From Actinotignum timonense (GTDB lineage: Bacteria; Actinomycetota; Actinomycetes; Actinomycetales; Actinomycetaceae): DNA of 33,755 nt. The notes beneath the pieces were generated by a model. It saw only the letters and a program-made list of their open reading frames with translations, was not told where the DNA came from and made no database searches. Positions 7,604 through 15,429 of this stretch are shown here, piece by piece. How positions within the stretch are numbered: position 1 is the stretch's first letter; each line of letters starts with the position of its first letter. The position numbers and the translations under genes are program-made. The stretch is from NCBI RefSeq assembly GCF_900155575.1, contig NZ_LT706966.1, forward strand, positions 426,300-460,054, given 5' to 3'.

Positions 7604-8962
7604 CTATTTTACCATTCCAGGATTGCCACCCCGGGCACTCCCGTCCCAGGGAAGGTGCACATCAACTGCGAAAACGCCGCCCGCGGTAGTGAAGCTGGCT
7701 CGCCCGCCCAGGGCCTGGGCTCGGGCCTGCACCCCGCGCAATCCCGAACCCGCCCCGTGCTCGCTTTCGCGTTGCTCCCCATCATGCGGAGCGGGCATAG
7801 CGTTGCGCACCGCAATATCGAGGCCCTGATCCGGCCCACCGCTCACCCGCACCCGGGTGGTTTCTTCCGGGGCGTATTTCACCGCGTTGGTGAGCAGTTC
7901 CTGGACGATACGGTAGCAGGCCGTGGTAAGCGCGGCCGGGGCACGTTCGGCATCCGTAATAAAAACATTGGCGACGACGGGATGCCCGGCCGCCAGCACC
8001 TTATCAATATGATCCGCTAATTCAGTGAGGGAACGCGGCGGGCGGTAGGCCGAGGAACTCGGATCACGCATGACCCGCACCAGGGAACGCAAATCATCGG
8101 TAGCCTGGCGGGAAGATTCCCGCAGCGACCGCGCCGCTTCCTCTAAGTCCGCATCCCCGCGCGCCAGCAATTCCAAGGAGCCGGCCTGCAGGCTCATAAT
8201 GGCCAGCTGAGAGCCGATGGAATCATGAATTTCCCGAGCCAGGGCATCGCGTTCTTCTTTGCGGGTGAGCTGGGTTTCCAGCTCTTCGGAAGTGGCGGCG
8301 GAGGCTTGGAGTTCCTCGCTGGTGGCATCCAGGCGATGGTGGGTTTCCTGGAGTTCCGCGGTGGCGCTGCGCCACAGCCCCCAACCGATAGGGAGGAGCA
8401 CCGCCACCGCGTAGAGCACCAGGAGCGGCACAATATTATTCGGGAAATCCTCCAGCGGATTCTGGTGGTTGAGGAAACCCATCACCCAGGAGGAGTTGTA
8501 ATCTTTCCCGGTCAGTTCGCGGGCGAATTGCCAGGCGGTAATGAGGGCATACATGAGGCACACGCCCAAGGCGCGGCGTCGTCGCCCCCATGCACGCGCC
8601 CCCGCAAGATAGCGCGGCAGCAAAAACCCGACCACCGGTCCGATCGCACCCAAAGTAGAACACACGGCCGCAACCGCGAGCGCGCGGCGCGGGTAGCGTT
8701 CCCGGCGCGCCACCCACACGCCCGCCATAATGCAGCAGCACATCGATACGAAGATCCCGACTTCGTCGAGGGTGCCGAGCCAGCCAGGCAGCGCGCGGAT
8801 TTTCGCGCGTTCAATCTGGTAGCCGACCCCCACGACCATGACGATATATATGGCGGCAGTTTTGAGATAGAAGGGGAGGGCGGCGAGCCCGCGCCGGCGC
8901 GCCGGACTCTGCCCCGCACGCGCCGCCGCACCGCTGCGTTTCTTCGGCGCGTAATCTGTCAT
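7604..8962 (-). CDS. Membrane sensor histidine kinase (NarL-partner, HisKA_3 type)
   Basis: A 452-residue kinase. The N-terminal half holds several membrane segments (about 34-50, 66-84, 95-118, 131-147, 175-197) with little between them, so it may sense membrane or intramembrane signals. A coiled-coil-like linker (about 202-238) leads to the dimerisation/phosphoacceptor helix with His246 in LAREIHDSIGSQLA. The ATPase domain has an N box with Asn359 (ELLTNAVKYA) and a G box GAGSGLRGVQAR (about 403-414). The N-terminus is strongly basic. The start ATG at 8962 has only a weak ribosome binding site. The response regulator follows after four bases. The signal cannot be deduced from sequence. Confidence 0.93.
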   Translation of the reverse strand: MTDYAPKKRSGAAARAGQSPARRRGLAALPFYLKTAAIYIVMVVGVGYQIERAKIRALPGWLGTLDEVGIFVSMCCCIMAGVWVARRERYPRRALAVAAVCSTLGAIGPVVGFLLPRYLAGARAWGRRRRALGVCLMYALITAWQFARELTGKDYNSSWVMGFLNHQNPLEDFPNNIVPLLVLYAVAVLLPIGWGLWRSATAELQETHHRLDATSEELQASAATSEELETQLTRKEERDALAREIHDSIGSQLAIMSLQAGSLELLARGDADLEEAARSLRESSRQATDDLRSLVRVMRDPSSSAYRPPRSLTELADHIDKVLAAGHPVVANVFITDAERAPAALTTACYRIVQELLTNAVKYAPEETTRVRVSGGPDQGLDIAVRNAMPAPHDGEQRESEHGAGSGLRGVQARAQALGGRASFTTAGGVFAVDVHLPWDGSARGGNPGMVK

Positions 8963-9170
8963 GCCTGTGATTGTACGGCGCGCCCGCGCGCTTCAGAACC
9001 GCCGTTCGGCCCGCGAATGCCACCCGAAGGGATGAGGCGGGGCTGCCCAGGTGGAGGATGTGCGCGCCGCGCCGCGCTTCTACCCTGGAGGCGATACGTG
9101 AGCGACTCCGGCCGCGGCCTCCTGCCTGGCCGGGGCGGCGCCCACCGCTGTAGATAAGAAAGGTTCTCGC

Positions 9171-9839
9171 ATGTCAGCATCCACGCCGCCGGTGTACGGC
9201 GCAGTACCCGCTCCGGAACAGAAAAAGAATTGGTTTGCGCGCCATAAGCTCCTCACCGCGCTGCTCGTTATTGTGGTGCTCGCGATTGTGGGCACCGCGC
9301 TGTCCAAGCAATCCGATGGCAAACCCGCCGCCACGTCCAGCTCCCAGGCCGCCGATAGCGCCGCATCCGGGAACGCCGCGGAGGGCGCGGATAAGAAGGC
9401 CGAGGCTGAGGGCGATAAAGGCGATAAGAAAGATAAGAACGACGACGCAACCGTGGGCATCGGCACCCCGGTCGTTCTCGGTGATTTTGAAGTGACCGTG
9501 ACCAATGTGGAGAAGGGCGTGAGCCATATCGGCAATGATGTGCTGGGCAAGGATGCCACCGGCCAGTACGTCATTGTGGATGTGACCGTGAAGAATACCG
9601 GGAAGGAAGCGGCTGGCTTCGCCGAATCGGAGCAGAAGCTCGTGGATACCGAGGGGCGCCAGCATTCGGTTTCCGGGGATTCCCTGTACTTGGGCGATGC
9701 GTCGATGATCTACGAGAAGGTCAATCCGGGCAATACCGTGACGGGCAAGCTGCTCTACGATGTGCCGGCCGATGCAGTTCCAGCCAAGCTGGAACTGGAG
9801 ACCGGGTGGATTCATAACGCCACTGTTAACTTGCAGTAA
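9171..9839 (+). CDS. Membrane-anchored DUF4352-type protein
   Basis: A 222-residue protein with a short cytoplasmic N-terminus, one membrane segment (about 28-45, LLTALLVIVVLAIVGTAL) and then a Ser/Ala/Lys/Asp-rich linker (about 46-95). The rest (about 96-222) resembles the immunoglobulin-like DUF4352 fold: VVLGDFEVTVTNVEKG, QYVIVDVTVKNTGKEA, KLVDTEGRQHSV and NPGNTVTGKLLYDVPA. There is no Cys for lipid attachment, so it is a membrane-anchored extracellular domain rather than a lipoprotein. AGAAAGG precedes the ATG by about nine bases. It is divergent from the two-component genes across 208 bases. The family function is unknown; such domains often act in cell-envelope assembly or ligand binding, which I cannot support further. 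Confidence 0.8.
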   Translation: MSASTPPVYGAVPAPEQKKNWFARHKLLTALLVIVVLAIVGTALSKQSDGKPAATSSSQAADSAASGNAAEGADKKAEAEGDKGDKKDKNDDATVGIGTPVVLGDFEVTVTNVEKGVSHIGNDVLGKDATGQYVIVDVTVKNTGKEAAGFAESEQKLVDTEGRQHSVSGDSLYLGDASMIYEKVNPGNTVTGKLLYDVPADAVPAKLELETGWIHNATVNLQ

Positions 9840-10141
9840 ACGCCGCTTATTTCGCTTGGCGGTTTTCGCGCGGCGTGTTTTCTGCGCCTGGCGTTTGGTT
9901 TCGCTAGTTTCGCTGGGCGCTGTGTTACGCGGCGTTTCTCTTCGCGGCCCTTCGCTCTAGAATCGAGAGCGAGGGGCCGCGGCGCATTCACCCAGCTGAG
10001 CGCGCTCCGCGGCGGCGCTCGTAGCGGCGATCCACCCGGTATCGCACCTACCGCGGCGGCGATCGTAGCGGCACACAAGCGATCAAACGAATAAGCGAAT
10101 AAGCAACCAAGCGCTCAAGCGAAGAAAGGCAGCTCGTAGCT
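9840..10141. other. 302-base intergenic region with weak terminator and 22-bp direct repeats
   Basis: Just after the DUF4352 stop, CCGC and GCGG (about 9843-9861) can form a weak hairpin followed by TTTT, perhaps a terminator. Further on are two 22-base direct repeats (10007-10028 and 10051-10072), then an A-rich stretch with recurring AAGCGA/ATAAGC units (about 10078-10125) and AGAAAGG in front of the GH13 start. I see no RNA gene or convincing small ORF here. Confidence 0.5.
10007..10072. repeat. 22-bp direct repeat upstream of the GH13 gene, 44-bp period
   Basis: CCGCGGCGGCG at 10007 and at 10051 begins two copies that match at 21 of 22 bases and share the end TCGTAGCGGC. Their spacing of 44 bases is close to four helical turns. 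A shorter related core, GCTCGTAGC, lies at 10132-10140 directly before the start codon. The arrangement suits binding sites for a sugar-responsive regulator, but that is inference. Confidence 0.55.
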
Positions 10142-11437
10142 ATGTCACAGCTCGACACCATCTGGTGGCAAGTTTTTGCCCTGGGAGCCTGCGGGGCGCC
10201 CATTCGCGAGGGGCATAGCCCCCTGACCGCAACCGGGGAACTTCCCGATGCCGCCCCCGGTGAACACCGCTTACGAGCTTTGGATCCGTGGCTGGATTAT
10301 CTTATTGAGCTCGGTGCCAATGGCCTGCTCCTCACCCCGATTTTCGCTTCGGTTTCCCACGGCTATGACACCCTCGATCATTTCCGCCTCGATCCGCGCC
10401 TGGGCGATAACGCGGATATTACCCACCTTATTGAGGAAGCGCACCGCCGCGGCATCCGGGTGCTTTTCGACGGCGTCTTCAACCATATTTCCCGCTCCCA
10501 CCCGCAGCTCGAAGAGCTGGGCCTACGCACCGAGAGCGGTGATTTCCACACCTGGGAAGGGCACGGGGATCTCATTACCCTCGACCATTCTTCGCCGCGG
10601 GTGCGTGAGCTGGTCCGCGAGGTCATGGAATTCTGGCTGGAGCGCGGTATCGATGGCTGGCGCCTGGACGTGGCCTACGCGGTCCCGACCGATTTTTGGG
10701 CGGAAGTGCTCGGGAAAGTCCGCGAGCGCTTCCCCGAGGCGCTGTTCCTGGGCGAAGTTATCCACGGCGATTACCCCGATTTCGTGGCGCGCTCCAGCGT
10801 GGATACCCTCACCCAATACGAGCTCTGGGCCTCGATCCGCCAGTCGATTGCCGCGCGTAATTTCTGGGAGCTGGACTGGAATCTGGGGCGGCACGCGCAA
10901 TTCTGCGAGCATTTCATTCCCAATACGTTTATCGGCAATCACGATGTGGAACGCATCGCCACGGCGGTGGGCCCGGCCGGCGCGGTGCTGGCCGCCGCGG
11001 TACTCTTCACGGTTCCCGGGATGCCTTCGATTTATTACGGAGACGAACAGGGCTTCACGGGAACCAAACTCGAAGGCTTTTCCGCCGACGACCAACTACG
11101 CCCGCCCCTGCCCGAACGCCCCGAACAGCTCTCCGACCTGGGCGCCGGGATGTACCGCGCCTACCGCGCCCTCATCGCGCTGCGCCGCACCCACCCGTGG
11201 CTCACCCGCGCCCGCCTCGAGGTGACCGGCAAGGATAATACCTGGATCGAGTACCGCGTGTGGGAGCGTCAGCACGACGACGCAGCTCCGGCCAGTGCGG
11301 ACTCTGGCCAGCCCGCTGAGCTGCGGGTGCGCCTCGAACTCGAGCCACACCCGAGCGCTCGTGTCATAGGCGTTGATCCTGCCAGAAGCGACGTTGAACT
11401 CTTCTCCTGGCACGCGGGCGCAGAAAGTGGGGAGTAA
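10142..11437 (+). CDS. GH13 alpha-amylase-family glycoside hydrolase
   Basis: A 431-residue cytoplasmic (no signal peptide) enzyme of the alpha-amylase clan. The conserved regions appear in order: DGVFNH (110-115), GWRLDVAYAVP with nucleophile Asp176, LFLGEVIHGD with acid/base Glu205, and FIGNHDVERIA with His267-Asp268 as transition-state stabiliser. It ends in a short beta-sandwich-like region, so it is at the small end of the family and lacks starch-binding modules. Intracellular members usually cleave maltodextrins or similar oligosaccharides, but the specificity cannot be read here. yaaA follows after three bases and rlmC after that, so this is the first gene of an operon of otherwise unrelated functions. 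Upstream direct repeats may control it. Confidence 0.9.
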   Translation: MSQLDTIWWQVFALGACGAPIREGHSPLTATGELPDAAPGEHRLRALDPWLDYLIELGANGLLLTPIFASVSHGYDTLDHFRLDPRLGDNADITHLIEEAHRRGIRVLFDGVFNHISRSHPQLEELGLRTESGDFHTWEGHGDLITLDHSSPRVRELVREVMEFWLERGIDGWRLDVAYAVPTDFWAEVLGKVRERFPEALFLGEVIHGDYPDFVARSSVDTLTQYELWASIRQSIAARNFWELDWNLGRHAQFCEHFIPNTFIGNHDVERIATAVGPAGAVLAAAVLFTVPGMPSIYYGDEQGFTGTKLEGFSADDQLRPPLPERPEQLSDLGAGMYRAYRALIALRRTHPWLTRARLEVTGKDNTWIEYRVWERQHDDAAPASADSGQPAELRVRLELEPHPSARVIGVDPARSDVELFSWHAGAESGE

Positions 11438-11440
11438 ACA

Positions 11441-12238
11441 GTGCTTATCCTCCTACCTCCTTCGGAAGGGAAAACCGCACCGACCAGCGGCCCCACCCTT
11501 GACCTGAGCGCCCTGAGCGTCCCGGAATTCACGGCCTTGCGCACCGAGCTGGTGGCGGAGCTGGAAGAAGTATCCAGGCGCCCGGATGCCCTCGATATTC
11601 TCGGGGTGGGTCCGAGTATTGCTGATGAGGTCGCCACGCAGATCACGCTGCGCGAGCAGCCCTGCGCCCCGGCCTGGCAGGTGTATACCGGGGTGCTCTA
11701 CCAGGCCCTCGATATGGGGAGCTTCTCGGCCGCTCAGCTCACCCGCGCCGGGGAGCACACCCTGATTTTCTCGGGGCTCTTCGGGGCTACCTCGCCCCTT
11801 GACCCCATCCCTTCCTACCGATTGGGAATGAACGTGGAGCTGGGCGGCGCGAAAATCTCGGCACGCTGGGCACCCCTGTGGCCGGTTCTCAACAGCCGGG
11901 CCTCCGGATTGGTCATTGACGCGAGGTCCGGTGCCTATGCGGGATGGAAGGTGCCGGCTAGCTGCGACGTCGTAAAAATAACCGCGACTCGCATCACGGG
12001 CGCAACGTCCCGCACGATCTCGCACGCCGCGAAATATTTCCGCGGGCGGGTGGCGCGCCTGGCGCTCCTGGCCGATACTCTGCCGCGCGAAGCCGAAGAA
12101 TTGGCGGAATTGTGCCAGCAATTAGTGGGCGAGGAAACCGCGGCCGGGGCGATCACCGGGGTGGAATTGGGGCCGGCGCGGCGCGGGGTGCGCGAGCTCG
12201 CGGTGGTGGAGACCGTGGATGCGGGGCGCGCCCACTAA
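11441..12238 (+). CDS. yaaA: YaaA-family peroxide stress protein (DUF328)
   Basis: A 265-residue protein opening with MLILLPPSEGKTAP, the hallmark of the YaaA family. Further family features are the SGLFGATSPLDPIPSYRLGMN segment (about 107-127) and a basic C-terminal half around HAAKYFRGRVARL. In other bacteria YaaA lowers free intracellular iron and limits DNA damage during peroxide stress, and the fold binds DNA. The start is a GTG three bases after the stop of the GH13 gene; the preceding GTGGGGAG within that gene can act as a ribosome binding site. No iron or peroxide response element is visible, so its expression probably follows the upstream gene. Confidence 0.9.
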   Translation: MLILLPPSEGKTAPTSGPTLDLSALSVPEFTALRTELVAELEEVSRRPDALDILGVGPSIADEVATQITLREQPCAPAWQVYTGVLYQALDMGSFSAAQLTRAGEHTLIFSGLFGATSPLDPIPSYRLGMNVELGGAKISARWAPLWPVLNSRASGLVIDARSGAYAGWKVPASCDVVKITATRITGATSRTISHAAKYFRGRVARLALLADTLPREAEELAELCQQLVGEETAAGAITGVELGPARRGVRELAVVETVDAGRAH

Positions 12239-12247
12239 GCTGGGACC

Positions 12248-13369
12248 GTGCGTTGTTCGTATTTTGAGGCGGGGACCTGCCGTTCGTGTACTCGGATGGG
12301 TGAGGCCTACCCCGCTCAGGTGGCGGACAAGGAGGAACGCCTGGCCGAATTGCTGGCGCCTTTCGCGCCGGAGTGGTTGCCGCCAGCACTCTCCCCGGAA
12401 TCGCATTTTCGTAATAAAGCGAAGCTCGCCGTGGGCGGAAGCACGCAGGCGCCGACGCTGGGAATTTTGGATCGGGATATGCGCGGGGTGGACCTGCGCG
12501 AATGCGGACTTTACGAGGAGCCCATTACCGCGGCGCTCCCGGCGCTGACCGAGTTCATCGGGCGGGCGCGGCTCACGCCTTTCGACGTGCCGAGCGGGCG
12601 CGGGGAACTCAAAAATATTCTCCTCACCGCGGCGCCGAGCGGTGAGCTGCTACTACGTTTTGTGCTGCGCTCGACCGAGTCGGTGGTGCGGATTCGCAAG
12701 CATCTACCCTGGTTGCGCGCGCAGCTCCCGAACGCTCGGGTTATTTCCGTTAATTTGCTGCCGCAGCGTGCCGCCCTCGTGGAGGGTGAGGAGGAGATTG
12801 TGCTGACCGGGGAGGATACGCTGCCGTTCCCGCTCGGCGCGGTGACGCTTTATCTCACCCCGCGTTCCTTCTTCCAGACGAATACCACGATTGCCCGGGC
12901 GATGTACGCACAGGCGCGCGAATGGGCCGCGGGTTTAGATGGGGTGCGCACAGTCTGGGATTTGTATTGCGGGGTGGGTGGTTTCGCGCTGCACGTGGCC
13001 GGCCCGGGGCGGCGCGTAACCGGCGTGGAGATTTCCGAGGCCGCGGTGGATTCCGCGCGCCGCGCCGCCGCGAAGGCCGGCAGTTCCGCGCAGTTTTTTG
13101 CCGGCGACGCCGCACGTGCCGCCGGCAAGCTCGGCGGCACGCCCGATCTGCTCATCGTCAATCCACCGCGGCGTGGCCTGACAGATCTCACCGAGTGGAT
13201 TGCAGCCAATCCCCCGCGCTGGCTCATCTATTCATCGTGCAATCCCACCACGCTGGCCAAGGACTTGCAGCTGCTGGATGGCTTTACCGTGCACGAAGCA
13301 CGCCTCATGGATATGTTCCCGCAGACCGGGCATATGGAGTGCATGGTGCTGGCGGAGCGGGTGAATTAG
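12248..13369 (+). CDS. rlmC: 23S rRNA (uracil-C5)-methyltransferase RlmC/RumB type
   Basis: A 373-residue SAM-dependent tRNA/rRNA m5U methyltransferase. The N-terminal Cys pattern for a [4Fe-4S] cluster, Cys3, Cys11, Cys14 and Cys86, matches RlmC (RumB) and replaces the TRAM domain of longer relatives. The SAM site is DLYCGVGGFALHV (about 238-250), the base-recognition motif is VNPPRRGL (304-311), the catalytic nucleophile is Cys331 in SSCNPTTLAKDL, and the general base is Glu364 in GHMECM. RlmC methylates U747 of 23S rRNA in E. coli; the same target is presumed here. The GTG start is nine bases after the yaaA stop and begins directly with the Cys motif. This is the last gene of the operon, before a hairpin. 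Confidence 0.9.
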   Translation: MRCSYFEAGTCRSCTRMGEAYPAQVADKEERLAELLAPFAPEWLPPALSPESHFRNKAKLAVGGSTQAPTLGILDRDMRGVDLRECGLYEEPITAALPALTEFIGRARLTPFDVPSGRGELKNILLTAAPSGELLLRFVLRSTESVVRIRKHLPWLRAQLPNARVISVNLLPQRAALVEGEEEIVLTGEDTLPFPLGAVTLYLTPRSFFQTNTTIARAMYAQAREWAAGLDGVRTVWDLYCGVGGFALHVAGPGRRVTGVEISEAAVDSARRAAAKAGSSAQFFAGDAARAAGKLGGTPDLLIVNPPRRGLTDLTEWIAANPPRWLIYSSCNPTTLAKDLQLLDGFTVHEARLMDMFPQTGHMECMVLAERVN

Positions 13370-13372
13370 GCG

Positions 13373-13405
13373 GGCGGCAGCGAAGTTTCGGAGCGGTATG
13401 CCGCC
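13373..13405 (+). terminator. Hairpin after rlmC
   Basis: GGCGGCA (13373-13379) pairs with TGCCGCC (13399-13405), enclosing 19 bases that contain a smaller CGAA/TTCG hairpin, and is followed by ATATTTATCC. It begins four bases after the rlmC stop, so it probably ends the GH13-yaaA-rlmC transcript. Confidence 0.6.
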
Positions 13406-13496
13406 ATATTTATCCCGGGCGTTTCGCGAAGGATAAGTGCTTGCGCCTGCCACTACATTGGCGCAGACTGTTCAACAGGCGATAAGGAGGTCACCC

Positions 13497-13838
13497 ATGG
13501 CAAAGACAGCGAATGTATACGTCCGCATTGATCCGGAACTCAAGGAACGGGCAGAACACATTTTGAGCTTATTGGGTATCTCCCCGTCAACTCTTATTAC
13601 CCTGCTTTATAAGCAAGTGATCCTGCACCGCGGCATCCCCTTTGAAGTGAAGCTCCCGTATGCCAGGCCGGTTGATATTAGCTCGCTGACCAAAGAGGAG
13701 TTAATTGCCGAATTGGACAAAGGCCTCCGGTCCATCGAATCTGGCGCCACCCGACCCGCAGACGAAGTATTTAAATCACTGAGTTTAGAGTTCGGCGAAT
13801 GGGATTCCGCGATAGGTACCGAAACCCAGCCACTTTGA
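13497..13838 (+). CDS. RelB/DinJ-family antitoxin without a recognisable toxin partner
   Basis: A 113-residue ribbon-helix-helix antitoxin: KTANVYVRIDPELKERAEHIL, then GISPSTLITLLYKQ and HRGIPFEVKLPY, the RelB/DinJ signature. The C-terminal part (about 65-105) has the LDKGLRSIESGATRPADEVFKSL segment that in relatives wraps the toxin. The ATG at 13497 follows AAGGAGGT by six bases, a strong ribosome binding site, so I prefer it to an in-frame ATG 20 codons upstream. Normally a RelE/YafQ toxin gene follows directly; here only about 120 bases of non-coding sequence lead to the convergent ATPase gene. It is an orphan antitoxin or the relic of a pair, perhaps acting as an anti-addiction module. 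Confidence 0.88.
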   Translation: MAKTANVYVRIDPELKERAEHILSLLGISPSTLITLLYKQVILHRGIPFEVKLPYARPVDISSLTKEELIAELDKGLRSIESGATRPADEVFKSLSLEFGEWDSAIGTETQPL

Positions 13839-13915
13839 TTCATTTAGAGCTCTTGTGGCTCTGAGCTGATGGTTGCAGCTCGCGTATGTGGAGCATCCTC
13901 GACATTTAGGGCTTC

Positions 13916-13935
13916 AAAAAGCTCCTTGACGGAGC
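13916..13935 (-). terminator. Rho-independent terminator of the DUF4143 ATPase gene
   Basis: On the minus strand GCTCC-GTCAA-GGAGC (13935 to 13921) is followed by TTTTTG (13920 on), about 25 bases after the ATPase stop codon. The stem is short, but the T run is clear. Confidence 0.65.
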
Positions 13936-13959
13936 ACAACAAGGATCGCACTACGGGAG

Positions 13960-15141
13960 TTAAGCAGCCGGCGCAGGTTGCGGATAGGTAGCGAGCAAGT
14001 GCGCCGCCGACTGGGCTGCAAAGTTTTTCCCTTGGTACGATTCTTCACCCTGGTATATAACCGCGCGATTTTCGGCCGGGATTCCCAGGAGTTCACCGAT
14101 CTGGGAAAGCTGGTGGCCGAATTTATCGCGCATCGTAATCGAGGATTTAATCTCGAAAATGCGCGGGTGACTACGCACAGTGCAATCAAGGAGATCAACC
14201 TCGCGCTTGGAGTCATCACGATAAAAATAGAGCTCCGGCTCCGTTCCCATATGGAGATATTGTTTCCGCATCTCCGCGATCACGAAATTCTCGAATACCG
14301 CCCCTCGTTTCGGATGGGTCAGAAGTTCAGCAGCACTTCGGATTCCCAAAAGATGACACAGCAAACCCGTATCGTAAAAGAACAGCTTCGGAGTCTTCGT
14401 CACTCGTTTCACACCGCTGGACATATACGGCTGCAGCGTAAACGTGATGTAGGAGAAATTGAGAATCGACGCCCACTCTTTAACGGTCCGATAGGTGGAG
14501 CTGATATCGCGCGCCAAGCCGCTGTAGTTAATGAGGCTTCCGCTCGACTCTGCGCACAACCTCAGGAAAGCACGGAACACGTCAATATTTCGGACACCGA
14601 GATAATCCGCGACATCTCTTTCAAGGTAAGTCCGCACGTAATTAGGCATAAAAACGTGGGCCGGGATACCTGCGTCGTAAATACGCGGATAACCTCCGGC
14701 AACTTGCGCTTCGCTGAGTGTGGGCACAGGATCAAGTGCTTGAAGTTCCTGCCAGCTCAAGGGCAGCAGCTGAAGCATTCCAACTCTGCCGGCCAAGGAT
14801 TGGCGAATGCTCCGCAGCAGCGAAAAGTTTTGCGAACCGGTCAAAATGTACTGGCCCGCCTCACCACGCTCATCTGATCGCACCTGAATGGTAGAAAAAA
14901 GATCCGGAGCGTATTGCGCCTCATCAACGATAAGCGGCGCGGGGTGCGCGGCAAGAAAACCAACTGGATCCTGGGTAGCTGCCGCACGGAGATTCGGATT
15001 TTCGAGGTTGACGTATTCATACGTGGGAAAAGCCGTCCGAACCAGGGTTGATTTCCCGCTTTGGCGCGGGCCGGTAACGAAAACTACCGGAAACCATTGC
15101 GCTAATTGTGCGATATAACCACTCGCACTGCGAGGAATCAC
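13960..15141 (-). CDS. AAA_14/DUF4143 ATP-binding protein
   Basis: A 393-residue P-loop ATPase when started at the GTG at 15141, the position matching the family N-terminus (xIPR) and preceded by GAGGGGAGAGGG; a frame-open ATG 17 codons upstream lacks a site. Walker A is GPRQSGKST (about 24-32), Walker B is PLIVDEAQ (about 69-76), and a sensor-like YILTGSQNF follows. After a winged-helix-like region (about 200-235) comes the DUF4143 C-terminal domain, with KLFFYDTGL and REVDLLDC plus RIFEIKSS (Asp/Glu around 314-316, Glu330-x-Lys332), a pattern resembling PD-(D/E)XK nuclease folds. Function in the family is not established. A 23-bp repeat array lies 60 bases upstream. Lower GC than its neighbours suggests transfer. 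Confidence 0.9.
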   Translation of the reverse strand: MIPRSASGYIAQLAQWFPVVFVTGPRQSGKSTLVRTAFPTYEYVNLENPNLRAAATQDPVGFLAAHPAPLIVDEAQYAPDLFSTIQVRSDERGEAGQYILTGSQNFSLLRSIRQSLAGRVGMLQLLPLSWQELQALDPVPTLSEAQVAGGYPRIYDAGIPAHVFMPNYVRTYLERDVADYLGVRNIDVFRAFLRLCAESSGSLINYSGLARDISSTYRTVKEWASILNFSYITFTLQPYMSSGVKRVTKTPKLFFYDTGLLCHLLGIRSAAELLTHPKRGAVFENFVIAEMRKQYLHMGTEPELYFYRDDSKREVDLLDCTVRSHPRIFEIKSSITMRDKFGHQLSQIGELLGIPAENRAVIYQGEESYQGKNFAAQSAAHLLATYPQPAPAA

Positions 15142-15200
15142 CGTGCCACCCTCTCCCCTCATTGCGATAGCAGAGCCACCGCATGTATGCACCAGAACTC

Positions 15201-15338
15201 ACCAAATCATTGCAGTAGATCCTACCAAATCATTGCAGTAGAACCCACCAAATCATTGCAGTAGAACCCACCAAATCATTGCAGTAGAACCCACCAAATC
15301 ATTGCAGTAGAACCCACCAAATCATTGCAGTAGGAACT
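15201..15338 (-). repeat. Six tandem 23-bp repeats upstream of the DUF4143 ATPase gene
   Basis: Six head-to-tail copies, each 23 bases, begin at 15201, 15224, 15247, 15270, 15293 and 15316. All share ACCAAATCATTGCAGTAG and differ only in the last five bases (ATCCT, AACCC four times, GAACT). The 23 bases at 15178-15200 look like a decayed seventh copy (about 15 of 23 matches). There are no spacers, so it is not CRISPR. Read on the minus strand toward the ATPase gene, each copy contains an ATG, and four copies give an eight-codon frame whose TGA overlaps the next ATG. The array may be a cluster of operator sites or a translated leader. It is the main content of the 288-base gap between two genes. 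Confidence 0.92.
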
Positions 15339-15429
15339 GACGGATCGGCACAATAGCAACGAAAAACCCCGCTCGCACCGCTATCGTAGACCGGCACAGT
15401 CGCACATGGCTCGCTCGCGGCTTACACAC

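Noticed and set aside
9098-9157. A 19-codon frame (GTG start) with GGAGGC upstream, before the DUF4352 gene
   Set aside because: The ribosome binding site is fair, but the frame is short, its composition is that of random GC-rich sequence, and no conserved feature supports translation. It might be a leader peptide.
15201-15338. The 23-bp array as a CRISPR array
   Set aside because: Copies are directly adjacent without unique spacers, and no cas genes are in the window.
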